Assembly (NCBI GenBank): GCA_002344135.1
Contig: DDTO01000007.1
Coordinates: 41,830 to 105,829, forward strand
From: Chthonomonas sp. UBA2362
GTDB taxonomy: Bacteria; Armatimonadota; Fimbriimonadia; Fimbriimonadales; Fimbriimonadaceae
Direction: 5' to 3'
DNA length: 64,000 nucleotides
Below, in pieces: positions 24,486 to 32,489 of this stretch; positions within the stretch are counted from its first letter, which is position 1, and the number at the start of each line of letters is the position of its first letter. A model generated the notes under the pieces. It had not been told where the DNA came from. It searched no databases and saw only the letters and a program-made list of their open reading frames with translations. The translations under genes and the position numbers were made by a program.

Positions 24486-25207
24486 ACAAGGTTTATCTTA
24501 TGGTGGCCGCCGCTGCCGTCGCGAGTCTGGTCGGCTGCAAGGGCGGCGGCGCCTCGGCCTATAAGCCCAAGCCTGCCCCGAAGATCGAGTCGGGCGAAGT
24601 CAAAGCCGGTGAAGAACAGTCGCTCTTCCCCTTCGCAATCGGCTCGCAATGGGTCTACGCCGTGAGCGTTCGGGTCACCACCGCCGACGGCAAGAGCGGC
24701 CAGCAAGCGAGCGAAGTCACTTTGCGTTGCACGAAAATCGACGACGTCGAGGGCGGCAAGCAAGCGACGTTAGAAGCCCGCAACAGCGAAGGAACGTTGA
24801 CCGACACTCAAGTCTGGAAAGTAACCGATAAGGGCATCTTTCAAGTCGCGGCTGGCGCCAAGGCCGACAAGTTCGAGCCGGCGGTGCCCAACTTGATGTT
24901 CCCGATCGCGGTCGGCGATACCGTGAACTGGAAAGGAACCGGCCCCTTGCCCGGCGGAACCAACACCCAAGCGACCGCTAAGGCCAAGGTCCTCGGCTAC
25001 CAAGAGATCGACACCGACATGGGCCGGATGAACGCCCTCGCCGTGGAGACTCGGTTCGACTGGGTCGGAGAGGACAAGGGGGCCGCGGCGGGAACCGTCT
25101 GGTGGCGACCCAACTACGGCTTCGTTCGCTTTAGGCAGGAGATCGTGGTGGGCGATCGTGCCGCGGTGCAGTTGCTCAAGTTGAAAAGCTACACTCCCGG
25201 CAAATGA
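24482..25207 (+). CDS. lipoprotein of unknown function (rodA-linked, 1)
   Basis: 241 residues from TTG 24482, supported by GGAGG nine bases upstream and the four-base overlap with the previous stop. A short hydrophobic signal ends in the lipobox SLVGC (residue 19). The mature part begins with a Pro/Lys-rich linker and then a beta-rich domain containing 'LFPFAIGSQWVYAVSV' and 'GTVWWRPNYGFVRFRQEIV', phrases common in small bacterial envelope proteins of the type 'F-x-x-G-x-x-W'. No catalytic motif is seen. It resembles the third lipoprotein in overall shape, suggesting an old duplication within the operon. Confidence 0.75.
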   Translation: MNKVYLMVAAAAVASLVGCKGGGASAYKPKPAPKIESGEVKAGEEQSLFPFAIGSQWVYAVSVRVTTADGKSGQQASEVTLRCTKIDDVEGGKQATLEARNSEGTLTDTQVWKVTDKGIFQVAAGAKADKFEPAVPNLMFPIAVGDTVNWKGTGPLPGGTNTQATAKAKVLGYQEIDTDMGRMNALAVETRFDWVGEDKGAAAGTVWWRPNYGFVRFRQEIVVGDRAAVQLLKLKSYTPGK

Positions 25208-25977
25208 TCTCCCTAAATCGATCGGCATGCGCCTGGGCCCTCCGATGGCTCTTTTTCGCCGGGTTGCTAGGCTCGTTGGCGTTCGCCGGCTGTAAGCCGT
25301 CGGCGCCGCCGACAAGCTCCGAGCCGCCCAAGGCAACGGACAAGAACGAGGAATCGAAGGAGGAGCCTAAGCCGCCGCCCGCCGCCGACCTTGCCCTGAT
25401 TCCGCCTTCCCTGAAAACCGACGCATTCGAATTCTACGGGCTCGGCAACACCGAGGCATTGCGGTACGAGGTCATCGCCGACGGCGCGGCGCCGAAGGTC
25501 GGCGATCAAACGGTTCGCTTCACCGGTATGAAGGACGGCAATGCTCAGTTCTCGATCGAGCGTACCGGTGACCTTGCCTCGGCGATGGGCTCTCAGGAAC
25601 TCGAGCTAAGGCCCAAGGGGATCTACACGACCCAGACGAGCCTCGGAAGTATCGAGGGAGATTCTCTGGAACTGCCGTCCAGCCTCAAGATCGGCACGAC
25701 ATGGAAGGCCGACCAGAGCCTGAAGACCGCCGACGAGCGACAGGTGAAGTCGAGCGCAACGTATAAAGTCGTGCGGATGGAGAAAGTGAAGACCAAGGGG
25801 GGCGACTTCGACGCACTCCTCGTCACCGGCAAGGGGTCGATTACTCTGGACGGACAAAAGGCCTCCCTCGACATGAAACAGTGGCTCGCCAAGGGCAAAG
25901 GCGCGGTGAAGACCGAGATCGCAACCAAGTTCGAAAGCGGAACCGGAACCAAGGTCTCGATCGAACTGAACAAGTAG
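25204..25977 (+). CDS. lipoprotein of unknown function (rodA-linked, 2)
   Basis: 257 residues, ATG overlapping the previous stop as ATGA. Signal with lipobox AFAGC (residue 30), then an acidic, Pro/Lys/Glu-rich linker (about 33-60) long enough to cross a peptidoglycan layer, then a beta domain ('LELRPKGIYTTQTSLGSIEGDSLELPSSLKIGTTWKADQSL'). The phrase 'LKIGTTW' parallels 'FAIGSQW' in the preceding gene and 'KRVGDEWSW' in the next one, so the three lipoproteins may share a fold. No enzymatic residues recognised. Confidence 0.75.
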   Translation: MISLNRSACAWALRWLFFAGLLGSLAFAGCKPSAPPTSSEPPKATDKNEESKEEPKPPPAADLALIPPSLKTDAFEFYGLGNTEALRYEVIADGAAPKVGDQTVRFTGMKDGNAQFSIERTGDLASAMGSQELELRPKGIYTTQTSLGSIEGDSLELPSSLKIGTTWKADQSLKTADERQVKSSATYKVVRMEKVKTKGGDFDALLVTGKGSITLDGQKASLDMKQWLAKGKGAVKTEIATKFESGTGTKVSIELNK

Positions 25978-25997
25978 GTGCGAGAACGAAATCTGGC

Positions 25998-26633
25998 TTG
26001 TTAAGACATCGAACGCTGCTCACCGGTACGGCTGCGGGCCTAGCGATCGCTCTCGCGGTCGGGTCTTGTCGCCGCAACGAAGCGGTCGAAAACCCTCCCG
26101 AGACCGTTTCGGCCGTTCGATTGACCGCCGAAACATTCTCGCCCGACCGACTGCCATACGAGGAAGCCGCCCTGATTCTCGCCGGAACGACCTACCCGGT
26201 TCAGTTGCGACGCGAAAGCAAGGCCGACGGAATCCACTTCCTGCTCCTCAAGGGAGAGGAAGTGCTTGACCGTGAGGTTTACGTGCTCGACGAAGATGCC
26301 TTCCGCATACGAATCGCTGCCGGAGTGGAATACCAGCCACCGATCCCGCTCATCGAGTTCGGCAAGCGGGTCGGTGACGAGTGGTCCTGGCGCGGGCATG
26401 TCGTGACCGGAGCCGAAAGGCAGTCGGCGGCTGCTTCGATTACAACCGCAGAAGAGGATATCAACCTTGCCGGCGCCTACGACCGCGGCGTTCGAATACG
26501 AGCGACCCTGGAGATCGACGGAGCAGGCTCCGCGCAAAAACTGCAGAAGCAGATGACTTTCTGGTTCGCTCCCCGGATCGGCCTCTTGAAGCGAGAGTTC
26601 GGGACTACTTCGACCCGGATTCCCGCGCCATGA
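25998..26633 (+). CDS. lipoprotein of unknown function (rodA-linked, 3)
   Basis: 211 residues. No ATG fits; TTG 25998 is chosen because it gives a proper signal peptide (LTGTAAGLAIALAVGSC, lipobox AVGSC) 20 bases after the previous stop. The mature part has 'LILAGTTYPVQLRRESKADGIHFLLLKGEEVLDREVYVLDE' and 'IEFGKRVGDEWSWRG', again a beta-rich domain with an F/I-G-x-x-W element. The stop overlaps the rodA ATG (ATGA), so production is coupled to rodA. The start codon is the least certain part. Confidence 0.7.
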   Translation: MLRHRTLLTGTAAGLAIALAVGSCRRNEAVENPPETVSAVRLTAETFSPDRLPYEEAALILAGTTYPVQLRRESKADGIHFLLLKGEEVLDREVYVLDEDAFRIRIAAGVEYQPPIPLIEFGKRVGDEWSWRGHVVTGAERQSAAASITTAEEDINLAGAYDRGVRIRATLEIDGAGSAQKLQKQMTFWFAPRIGLLKREFGTTSTRIPAP

Positions 26634-27751
26634 TTTCTCGGGACTTCCATGGGGCGTTGGGCACGGACGCACTCCAGCTTCGTCCCAGGTTCGATTTCTG
26701 GCTCATCCTCGCCACCGCTTTGCTCATCGTGATCGGCATGCTCGCACTCTACAGCGTCGGTCAGCCGGGCGGCGACTTCGGGCTGTTCCGCAAGCAAGCG
26801 CTGCTCTTCCTTATCGGGCTGGGGCCGTTCTTCGCTTTTCTCTTCGTCGATCCTAGCTTCTGGAGACGTGTCTCTAGCTGGCTTTATCTGATCAATCTCG
26901 CGTTCCTGGGCCTCGTTCTCGTCAAGGGCGTGAACATCAATGGGGCCAAGCGTTGGATCGAAATCGGTTCGTTCCAGTTTCAGCCGAGTGAGATCGCAAA
27001 GCTGCTGCTGATCCTGACCCTGAGCGCCTTCTACGCGAATCGGCTAGGTGAAATCAAGCGGTTCTCGACCTTCCTCTTGTCCCTCTTGCACATCGCGCCA
27101 CCATTGCTCCTCATCCTCAGGGAGCCTCACCTGGGCGCCTCGATGGTCATTCTCGTGGCCTGGGCCGGCATTTCGATTTGTGCGGGAGTGCCCTGGCGCA
27201 TGCTCTTCGGCCTGCTCATCGCGACCGCCGCTCTTTTCGTCGTCGCCTACCAGAGCGGACTTCTGCGGCCCTATCAACTCGATCGAATCGGAGCCATGTT
27301 CAAGACCGACGAACGCGGTTCGGATTACCAGCAGACGATGGCGGCGGTCGCTTTCGGCGTGGGCGGGTTCGGGGGAACGGGCTACCTCAAGGGGGAGCAG
27401 AAGATTCAGGTCCCGGAACACCACAACGACTTCATCTTCACGGTGGTCGGCGAGGAAGGCGGCCTCGTTGGCTGCACTCTCGTCTTGGTGGCGTTCGCCT
27501 TCTTCTTCTACCGGGCCTGGCTCGTCCTCTACCACGCCGAAGATAGCTTCGGCAGGATGGTAGCCGCCGGCATCCTGAGCATTCTCGCGTTCCATACGGT
27601 GCTGAATCTGGGCATGAACATTGCCTTGACTCCGGTCGTGGGGCTCTGGCTACCGTTCCTCAGCTACGGCGGTACCGCGCTCTGGCTCTGCCTCGCGTGC
27701 GTCGGCCTGCTGCTGAACCTCAACCGGCGCGAGCAAAAGCTGCGATTCTAG
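26630..27751 (+). CDS. rodA: peptidoglycan glycosyltransferase RodA (SEDS family)
   Basis: 373 residues from ATG 26630; the frame is open upstream within the lipoprotein gene but only this start gives a normal RodA N-terminus. About ten membrane helices. SEDS signatures: 'NGAKRWIEIGSFQFQPSEIAKLLLIL' (about 104-129), 'LREPHLGASMVIL' carrying the usual 'PD/EPxxG' loop, 'PEHHNDFIFTVVGEEGG' and 'LPFLSYGGTALW' near the C-terminus. RodA polymerises lipid II during cell elongation together with a class B PBP. In the P-D-L-G loop the usual Asp is Glu (REPHLG). No PBP2 or MreBCD is in the window; instead it is coupled to three lipoproteins. Confidence 0.94.
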   Translation: MISRDFHGALGTDALQLRPRFDFWLILATALLIVIGMLALYSVGQPGGDFGLFRKQALLFLIGLGPFFAFLFVDPSFWRRVSSWLYLINLAFLGLVLVKGVNINGAKRWIEIGSFQFQPSEIAKLLLILTLSAFYANRLGEIKRFSTFLLSLLHIAPPLLLILREPHLGASMVILVAWAGISICAGVPWRMLFGLLIATAALFVVAYQSGLLRPYQLDRIGAMFKTDERGSDYQQTMAAVAFGVGGFGGTGYLKGEQKIQVPEHHNDFIFTVVGEEGGLVGCTLVLVAFAFFFYRAWLVLYHAEDSFGRMVAAGILSILAFHTVLNLGMNIALTPVVGLWLPFLSYGGTALWLCLACVGLLLNLNRREQKLRF

Positions 27752-27786
27752 TTCGGAGTGCGCGGACTCGACCACGCTTTGGTCTT

Positions 27787-27813
27787 CCCGGGGGCCTGAC
27801 AAGGGCCCCGGGG
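27787..27813. terminator. GC-rich hairpin between convergent genes
   Basis: A near-palindrome (27787-27796 against 27803-27813, one bulge) lies between the rodA stop at 27751 and the convergent gene ending at 27820. There is no T-run on either strand, so it is a probable but unproven bidirectional terminator. Confidence 0.5.
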
Positions 27814-27819
27814 TCATGG

Positions 27820-28401
27820 TCAGTTCGCGTAATACACGCCGTCGAGCGCGTTCCACATCGCCGCACAGAGCAAGGCGCAGGCGGTCTTCGTTCGTGCGAA
27901 GTCCTCGTCGGTCATCTTCTCGATGCGACCGCGCAGAAGCTCGGCTTCCGCGAGGTCGTCGGCATGGACCCGGAAGTACTCGTGTCCCCTCTCGCTCATC
28001 GAGTAGTGCTCGACGAGGCCGTCGAGCTTTGTTCGCGAAGTGATCGGCTGCTGCGCCTCGAAAGCGTAAAGGGCGCCGGCTGCCTCAGCCTTCTGCCCGA
28101 AGAGATTGTTGGCAGCGGTCTCCAGAGTATCGGTCTGGGGGCGATCGCTTGCTCGAGAGAAACCGACCTCGGCTTGGAAATCCTGCCAAAGGGTCTCGTG
28201 ATAACGCTCTTCGTCGGCATAATGCTGTTCGCCGAGCGTCTCCCAACCCTTGGCGATCGTGCCGACAAACCGGCCGTACTCGCCCGAGTAGTCCAACAGC
28301 TTCTCCTTCGGAAGGGTTCCCATCCGCCAGTCGACATAGAACGGATGCTTGTTCAGGTCGAATTGAGCGATGATGTCGTCGAGTTCTTGAATTCGTTTCA
28401 T
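27820..28401 (-). CDS. heme-oxygenase-fold (PqqC/TenA/CADD-like) protein, candidate di-iron oxidase
   Basis: 193 residues from ATG 28401 with GGAGG nine bases upstream; further upstream extension is not supported. All-helical. The first half has 'LDYSGEYGRFVGTIAKGWETLGEQHYADEERYHETLWQDF' and the second 'LDGLVEHYSMSERGHEYFRVHADDLAEAELL'. Paired E/H residues ('EEHY'-like and 'HEYFRVHADDL') are arranged like the metal ligands of heme-oxygenase-like di-iron oxidases and of CADD. A metal-dependent oxidation or cofactor-biosynthesis role is plausible; the substrate cannot be read from sequence. Stands alone, convergent to rodA and divergent from arginase. Confidence 0.72.
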   Translation of the reverse strand: MKRIQELDDIIAQFDLNKHPFYVDWRMGTLPKEKLLDYSGEYGRFVGTIAKGWETLGEQHYADEERYHETLWQDFQAEVGFSRASDRPQTDTLETAANNLFGQKAEAAGALYAFEAQQPITSRTKLDGLVEHYSMSERGHEYFRVHADDLAEAELLRGRIEKMTDEDFARTKTACALLCAAMWNALDGVYYAN

Positions 28402-28583
28402 GGTGTTTGACCTCCGCAGAGGAATCGTAGGATACCGCCCGACGTGGGCCGGCCTGTTGCAACCGGAGTCCTTCGTCTGCGGTGGTAGGTTTCCCCAGTT
28501 CGGACCTCTCCCCGGTTCGTTGCGCTTACCGGCCCCCTCCTCCGAGGCAAGGGTGGGCTCGAACGTCAGGCTTCTCACTTCAG

Positions 28584-28589
28584 TAGAAT
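28584..28589 (+). promoter_or_regulatory. -10 box placed for leaderless transcription of rocF
   Basis: TAGAAT ends 7 bases before ATG 28597; no ribosome binding site lies between. Confidence 0.55.
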
Positions 28590-28596
28590 TCCACCC

Positions 28597-29562
28597 ATGA
28601 TCGACCTCATCGGCGCGCCCTTCGATCTTTGTGGACGGCGAGCTGGCAGCCGACTGGGTCCCGCCGCGCTCAGGCTGGCGAATCTCGCCGGCTCCCTTGC
28701 GGAGGCCGGACAGGACGTCGAAGACCTCGGGGACATACCCACCGCGGAAGAGGATCGGAACGGTAGCGGACTAAGGGGATTCGAGGCCGCGATCGAGACC
28801 TACGCCGCCCTCAAGGAGGCGGTTTCGGAGGCCCTCCTGGCTGAGCGCATGCCGATGGTGCTCGGCGGGGACCATAGTCTGGCGATCGGCTCGATCGCTG
28901 GAGCACTTTCGGCCTTCGGCAACGATCTCGCCGTACTCTGGGTGGACGCCCATGTCGATCTCAACACCCCGGGGACCTCGCGCAGTGGCAACCTGCACGG
29001 AATGCCGGTGGCCGCGCTCTTGGGATTACCTTCCGGCTCGAGCGCTCTCGCGGATACCCAGTGGCGGGTGCTCATCGACAAGATCGTCCCTCGGCCCGCG
29101 CTGGGTCCGGACCGCATTGCGTGGATCGGCCTCCGCGATGCCGATCGCGGCGAGAGGGAAGCGCTGCGGTCGATGCCCGATTGCCTGCCGACGACGATGC
29201 AGGACATCGACCGGTTCGGCGTCGATCGGGTCGTTCGAGAATTCGACGCCTGGATTCGAGCCAGCGGAGCGAGCAAGCTTTGGATCAGTTTCGACGTCGA
29301 TGCCCTCGATCCGATTCTCGCACCCGGAACCGGGACAGCCGTTCGCGGCGGCCTCTCCTATCGTGAAGCCCATCTCTCTGCCGAACTTCTACGGGATCAC
29401 CTCGACGCCGGCGACTGCCCTTACCGTCTAGTCGGGCTCGACCTCGTAGAGACGAATCCGCTCTACGATTCCCACAACGAGACCGCCCAGTTGGCCGTGG
29501 AGTGGATCGCGTCGCTGTTCGGAAAGACGATTTTGGGTTCGCCGAGCCGGATCGTACGCTAA
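28597..29562 (+). CDS. rocF: arginase (ureohydrolase family)
   Basis: 321 residues. It hydrolyses arginine to ornithine and urea. All six Mn2+ ligands are visible: His in GGDHSLAIG (about 88-96), the DxHxD of VDAHVDLNTPGTSRSGNLHG (about 115-134) and the DxD of SFDVDALDP (about 232-240). The long 'NTPGTSRSGNLHGMP' stretch is the arginase-type substrate loop, which argues for arginase over agmatinase. It appears to be transcribed alone from a leaderless-type promoter. Confidence 0.92.
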   Translation: MIDLIGAPFDLCGRRAGSRLGPAALRLANLAGSLAEAGQDVEDLGDIPTAEEDRNGSGLRGFEAAIETYAALKEAVSEALLAERMPMVLGGDHSLAIGSIAGALSAFGNDLAVLWVDAHVDLNTPGTSRSGNLHGMPVAALLGLPSGSSALADTQWRVLIDKIVPRPALGPDRIAWIGLRDADRGEREALRSMPDCLPTTMQDIDRFGVDRVVREFDAWIRASGASKLWISFDVDALDPILAPGTGTAVRGGLSYREAHLSAELLRDHLDAGDCPYRLVGLDLVETNPLYDSHNETAQLAVEWIASLFGKTILGSPSRIVR

Positions 29563-29587
29563 ACTGCTCGAACGGCAGGCAAAAAAA

Positions 29588-29621
29588 TTCGGGCAGAAGG
29601 GAGAGATCAGGTTCTGCCCGA
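29588..29621. terminator. hairpin after arginase
   Basis: Ten-base arms TCGGGCAGAA (29589-29598) and TTCTGCCCGA (29612-29621) with a 13-base loop. On the minus strand it is followed by ATTTTTTT, so it is strongest for minus-strand transcripts; on plus it closes the arginase unit. Confidence 0.65.
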
Positions 29622-29844
29622 GAGGTGTTTGTTCGTCTGTTCTGTTTCGTCTCTGGCGGACTATTCAGTGTTTTTTGCTGAGCGCTGCGGCCGCTCTCCC
29701 GAGGTTCGGGGTCTTCGCTTGCCGCATCGTGCGCTCGCATAGGGTTAGACACCTTGGCCCCTCGAATCGTTAAACCTTTGGGACCAATTGCCTACTAGGT
29801 GTGTTTCGGAGGAGGATCCGTTGCACTGCGGAGCGAAAAACGAG

Positions 29845-30032
29845 GGCACGAACCATCCCCCGGCTACTGACCACACAAAGGTAGCCCGCCGATGGGCCGT
29901 GCGGCGAGATAAGGCCGTCTTCCGGGGGCTCGAACCGTCGCTGGGTTACCACCACGCAACCGGTAGCCCGCCGATGGGTCGTGCGGCGGGACAAGGCCGT
30001 CTTCCGGGGGCCCGAACCATCCCCCGGCTACC
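29845..30032. repeat. tandem and dispersed repeat block (GAACCATC family)
   Basis: Two ~57-base copies at 29881-29937 and 29963-30019 are 82 bases apart and differ at only a few positions. The motif CACGAACCATCCCCCGGCTA at 29847-29866 recurs in nearly the same form at 30013-30030. Related copies lie near 31.9 kb and 46.4 kb. Confidence 0.85.
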
Positions 30033-30062
30033 CCCCGAAACGGGATCCCAGGACCATGCGAC

Positions 30063-31685
30063 TCAGAGGATGCGGACGCCGTAAATCTGAGTGCCTCGTG
30101 CGGCGACGACGAGCATGTCGCCGAAGATCGCCGGCGAGGCTTCGATATTCGCCCCGAAGTTCAGTTCATGCAGTAGCCGCCCGGTCTCGCCGTCGATCAG
30201 CTTCATTTCGCCGGCAGACGTGCACTGAACGATATACATCCGACCCTCCGCGTCATAGAAGTCGACCGGAGAAGACCACGCATAGTTGGCGAGCGGATAC
30301 CGCCAGATCTCCTTGCCGGTCTTCTTGTCCAACGCTACCAGCAGCCCAGCGTTCATCCGTTCGTAGCGAGCCAGCGAAAAGACCACCCGGTCGGAAGCTC
30401 GGTTCTTGCCGACTATCGGGGTGGCGAGGAGGCCCCCGTTGACGGGATGGGCGCCGAGGATCGTTAGGCAGCGATACTGATTGGTCCAGAGCGGCTTTCC
30501 GGTGCGCCCGTCGAACTTACGGACATAGCACCAGCCTTTCGATCCCTGCTTATCGACCTCGCATCCCGTGTACACGGCCCATCGATCCTCGGCCTCGACG
30601 TCGATGACGCAGGACGCGTCGCTGTCGTCTTGGACGTCTCGATTCCAAACCGGCTGCATCGTGGTCAGGTCAAGGCACACCAGGTCGCCGCCGTTGTTCG
30701 TGAAGTAGGCGAAGTTCTTGTAAATCGCCACCGAGTTCTCGATTCCCTGTTCCCGCGTCGTCTTCGATTTGTAACGGAACTTGACCTGCTTCGGCTTGAC
30801 GCTGAGTTGTCCGGTCGCGGGGTTCCACTTCGTGCCCAGTTCGATTCGATGCAATAGGCCGTTCTCCGAGGCGACGACCATCGTGTCGGCGGCCGAGTTA
30901 AAGAGCGCGGAACAGTCGTTGCCAGGCCATCGCCGAAACGCGGCCCCATCGTCGGTAGGAAAAAAGTGCAGGAGCTTCTGGTCGACGAGGCTGAAGAGTC
31001 GGAAGCCTGGTTGGGCCTTTTCGCGAATGCCGTCGCCGACATAGAGCATCGGTATCCCGTTCGGATGCACCGCGACACTGCCCTTGATCGGGTTGCCGAT
31101 CCTGATCGGATCGCGCGTTGGCTTGCCGGTCGCGAGATCCCAGAAGTAGACGTTGCCCGCGAGGGAGGCTTGGATCACCTCGGTAAAGCCGTTGGTCCTT
31201 CGATAGGGTTCCTTTAGGTTCATCTTCGACCTCAGGCCACTCGGCCATTGGACGATCGCGGGCTGGCCGGTCCACCCCGCGCCCCCACCCCACCGACCTC
31301 CGCTGACACCCGTAGACGCCTGCCACACTTTCTTCAGCTTCTTCTCGCGAATTCGGGCGACCCCGTAACTGGGCGCGCTGCGGAAGGCGTCGCCGCGGAA
31401 GGTCGTAACTCCCGCGATGCCGTTGTATCGCATCGGGAAGACCTGGTTGGAATCCGCCTCGATCTTCGCGACCTTCTTCCCGCCTTGAAAAATCTCATAG
31501 CTCAGGCCGCGAAGGTCAGCGGGTGCGGTCAGGGGTTTTCGATGGTCCTTGGGAGGGGCAGGCTTGGAAGCGGAATCAGCTTGTCCCGACACTCCTGCCG
31601 AAGTCTTCGCCTTGCCCCCGCAGGCGATGAGAGCCACACCCAAGAGGATGGGCAGAACCAGGCGCGCGGTTGGCGAAGCGGGCAT
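30063..31685 (-). CDS. lipoprotein with PQQ-like beta-propeller repeats
   Basis: 540 residues from ATG 31685. The signal ends in the lipobox ALIAC (about residue 22), then a Ser/Lys/Pro linker. From about 95 on it has beta-propeller blades typical of PQQ-like/BamB-type proteins: 'GNVYFWDLATGKPT', 'FAYFTNNGGDLVCLDLTTMQPVW', 'RKFDGRTGKPLWTNQYR', 'LLVALDKKTGKEIWRYPL', 'EMKLIDGETGRLLHELNFG'. Such proteins are scaffolds or quinoprotein-like; no catalytic residues are evident. The 3' end has a degraded second copy at 40872-41040. A CATAAT box lies 7 bases before the ATG. Confidence 0.82.
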   Translation of the reverse strand: MPASPTARLVLPILLGVALIACGGKAKTSAGVSGQADSASKPAPPKDHRKPLTAPADLRGLSYEIFQGGKKVAKIEADSNQVFPMRYNGIAGVTTFRGDAFRSAPSYGVARIREKKLKKVWQASTGVSGGRWGGGAGWTGQPAIVQWPSGLRSKMNLKEPYRRTNGFTEVIQASLAGNVYFWDLATGKPTRDPIRIGNPIKGSVAVHPNGIPMLYVGDGIREKAQPGFRLFSLVDQKLLHFFPTDDGAAFRRWPGNDCSALFNSAADTMVVASENGLLHRIELGTKWNPATGQLSVKPKQVKFRYKSKTTREQGIENSVAIYKNFAYFTNNGGDLVCLDLTTMQPVWNRDVQDDSDASCVIDVEAEDRWAVYTGCEVDKQGSKGWCYVRKFDGRTGKPLWTNQYRCLTILGAHPVNGGLLATPIVGKNRASDRVVFSLARYERMNAGLLVALDKKTGKEIWRYPLANYAWSSPVDFYDAEGRMYIVQCTSAGEMKLIDGETGRLLHELNFGANIEASPAIFGDMLVVAARGTQIYGVRIL

Positions 31686-31692
31686 GGGAGGG

Positions 31693-31698
31693 ATTATG
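31693..31698 (-). promoter_or_regulatory. -10 box placed for leaderless transcription of the propeller lipoprotein
   Basis: On the minus strand CATAAT is 7 bases before ATG 31685. Confidence 0.5.
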
Positions 31699-31745
31699 GC
31701 GCTGGCACGCCGAAGGGGAATCGGTGCAAACCCGGTAATAATCGC

Positions 31746-31775
31746 TTGACCATTGTCGCGCAAACCTGCTACGTT
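31746..31775 (+). promoter_or_regulatory. sigma70-like promoter of a candidate small RNA
   Basis: TTGACC (31746-31751), 18-base spacer and TACGTT (31770-31775) on plus, with no plus-strand gene before the terminator at 31841. Confidence 0.5.
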
Positions 31776-31782
31776 AGTTGAT

Positions 31783-31873
31783 AGATCAGTTCCAGTTTGC
31801 TTTTCATCCGCTTTAGTTGCTTGCCAGTACGCTCAAGTTAGGCCCCTCCTTCGGGTGGGGCCGATTCTTTTTT
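31783..31873 (+). ncRNA. candidate small RNA of about 90 bases
   Basis: The interval between the promoter at 31746-31775 and the strong terminator at 31841-31873 has no coding frame of note, no similarity to flanking genes and is AT-richer than its surroundings. A promoter-to-terminator unit of this length with nothing coded between is the pattern of an intergenic sRNA. No known RNA family is recognised. Confidence 0.4.
31841..31873 (+). terminator. Rho-independent terminator without an upstream plus-strand gene
   Basis: Stem GGCCCCTCC (31841-31849) pairs with GGTGGGGCC (31854-31862) around a TTCG loop with one mismatch, followed by GATTCTTTTTT. Confidence 0.8.
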
Positions 31874-31898
31874 GGGTTGGGTCCCGCGATGACCTGGG

Positions 31899-31962
31899 AG
31901 CCCGCGGATGGTTCTTGCCCCGCCTTACGACCCCTTCCCGCGGCACGAACCATCCGCGGGCT
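31899..31962. repeat. 16-base inverted repeat of the GAACCATC family
   Basis: AGCCCGCGGATGGTTC (31899-31914) and its exact reverse complement (31947-31962) flank a 32-base centre. The arm is shared with repeats near 29.9 kb and 46.4 kb. Confidence 0.85.
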
Positions 31963-31987
31963 ACCATTCCCCCGTAATCGACGCGGG

Positions 31988-31993
31988 TATGGT
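31988..31993 (+). promoter_or_regulatory. -10 box before the RbsD/FucU-like gene
   Basis: TATGGT ends 8 bases before ATG 32002, the leaderless arrangement. Confidence 0.4.
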
Positions 31994-32001
31994 CGATCCG
32001 T

Positions 32002-32472
32002 ATGGATCGCGAGACCTGGCGCGAATTCTTCGATTCCCGTTTGCCCCTCCTCGGGCATCGGAACTGGGTGGCGGTACTCGACGCGGCGTTCCCTCTCTAC
32101 GGGGGCGCGGGCGTGGAGACGATCTTCACCGGTGAAGAGCACCGGACGGTTCTCGCCAGCGTCAGCGACGCTATCGGGAGGGCCCCCCACGTAGCCGCGA
32201 ACCCGCTCGTTGCCGAGGAATTGCGCTGGGTCGAATCTCCGATGGCGAGCGATCTGCTGGCAGCGCTCGGCGAACCGAAGTTTATGGCCCATGCCGACAT
32301 CCTGGAGGCCCTGGACGAGATCAGTCGACGCTACCGCATTTTCGCCCTGAAGACGACCTGTACGACACCCTACACGTCGGTCTTCTTCGTACTCGGATGT
32401 GGATATTGGACCGACGAACAGGAATTCGAACTGCGTCGGAGATGGGCCAGTGGAGTGCAGGAGTCACGCTGA
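32002..32472 (+). CDS. RbsD/FucU-like protein
   Basis: 156 residues. The N-terminal phrase 'LLGHRNWVAVLDAAFPLY' corresponds to 'GHGDxIVIADAxFP' of the RbsD/FucU family of pyranase/mutarotases, which interconvert sugar anomers, and 'GVETIFTGEEHRTVLASVSDAI' follows the family's next helix. 'TTCTTPYTSVFFVLGCGYW' near the C-terminus fits the last strand region. It is somewhat diverged, since the catalytic His of GHGD is retained but the following Asp is Asn. No sugar transport genes are near. Convergent to the M14 peptidase gene. Confidence 0.6.
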   Translation: MDRETWREFFDSRLPLLGHRNWVAVLDAAFPLYGGAGVETIFTGEEHRTVLASVSDAIGRAPHVAANPLVAEELRWVESPMASDLLAALGEPKFMAHADILEALDEISRRYRIFALKTTCTTPYTSVFFVLGCGYWTDEQEFELRRRWASGVQESR

Positions 32473-32489
32473 GCGAAACGTCGCTTTCC

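Larger units (their letters stand above)
29563..30062. other. 500-base gene-free region with a hairpin and dispersed repeats
   Basis: No convincing coding frame. It contains a terminator-like hairpin near the arginase end, a ~160-base AT-richer stretch without recognised signals, and from 29845 on a run of related repeats described separately. Confidence 0.7.

Noticed and set aside
29563..30062. Possible CRISPR array because of regularly spaced copies
   Set aside because: Only two long copies exist, spaced 82 bases apart with related spacer sequence; the motif is dispersed elsewhere in both orientations, and no cas gene is present.
31764..32001. Possible riboswitch upstream of the RbsD/FucU-like gene
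   Set aside because: The hairpins here are explained by an intrinsic terminator and a dispersed inverted repeat. The gene has its own -10 box 8 bases before the start, leaving no room for a leader.
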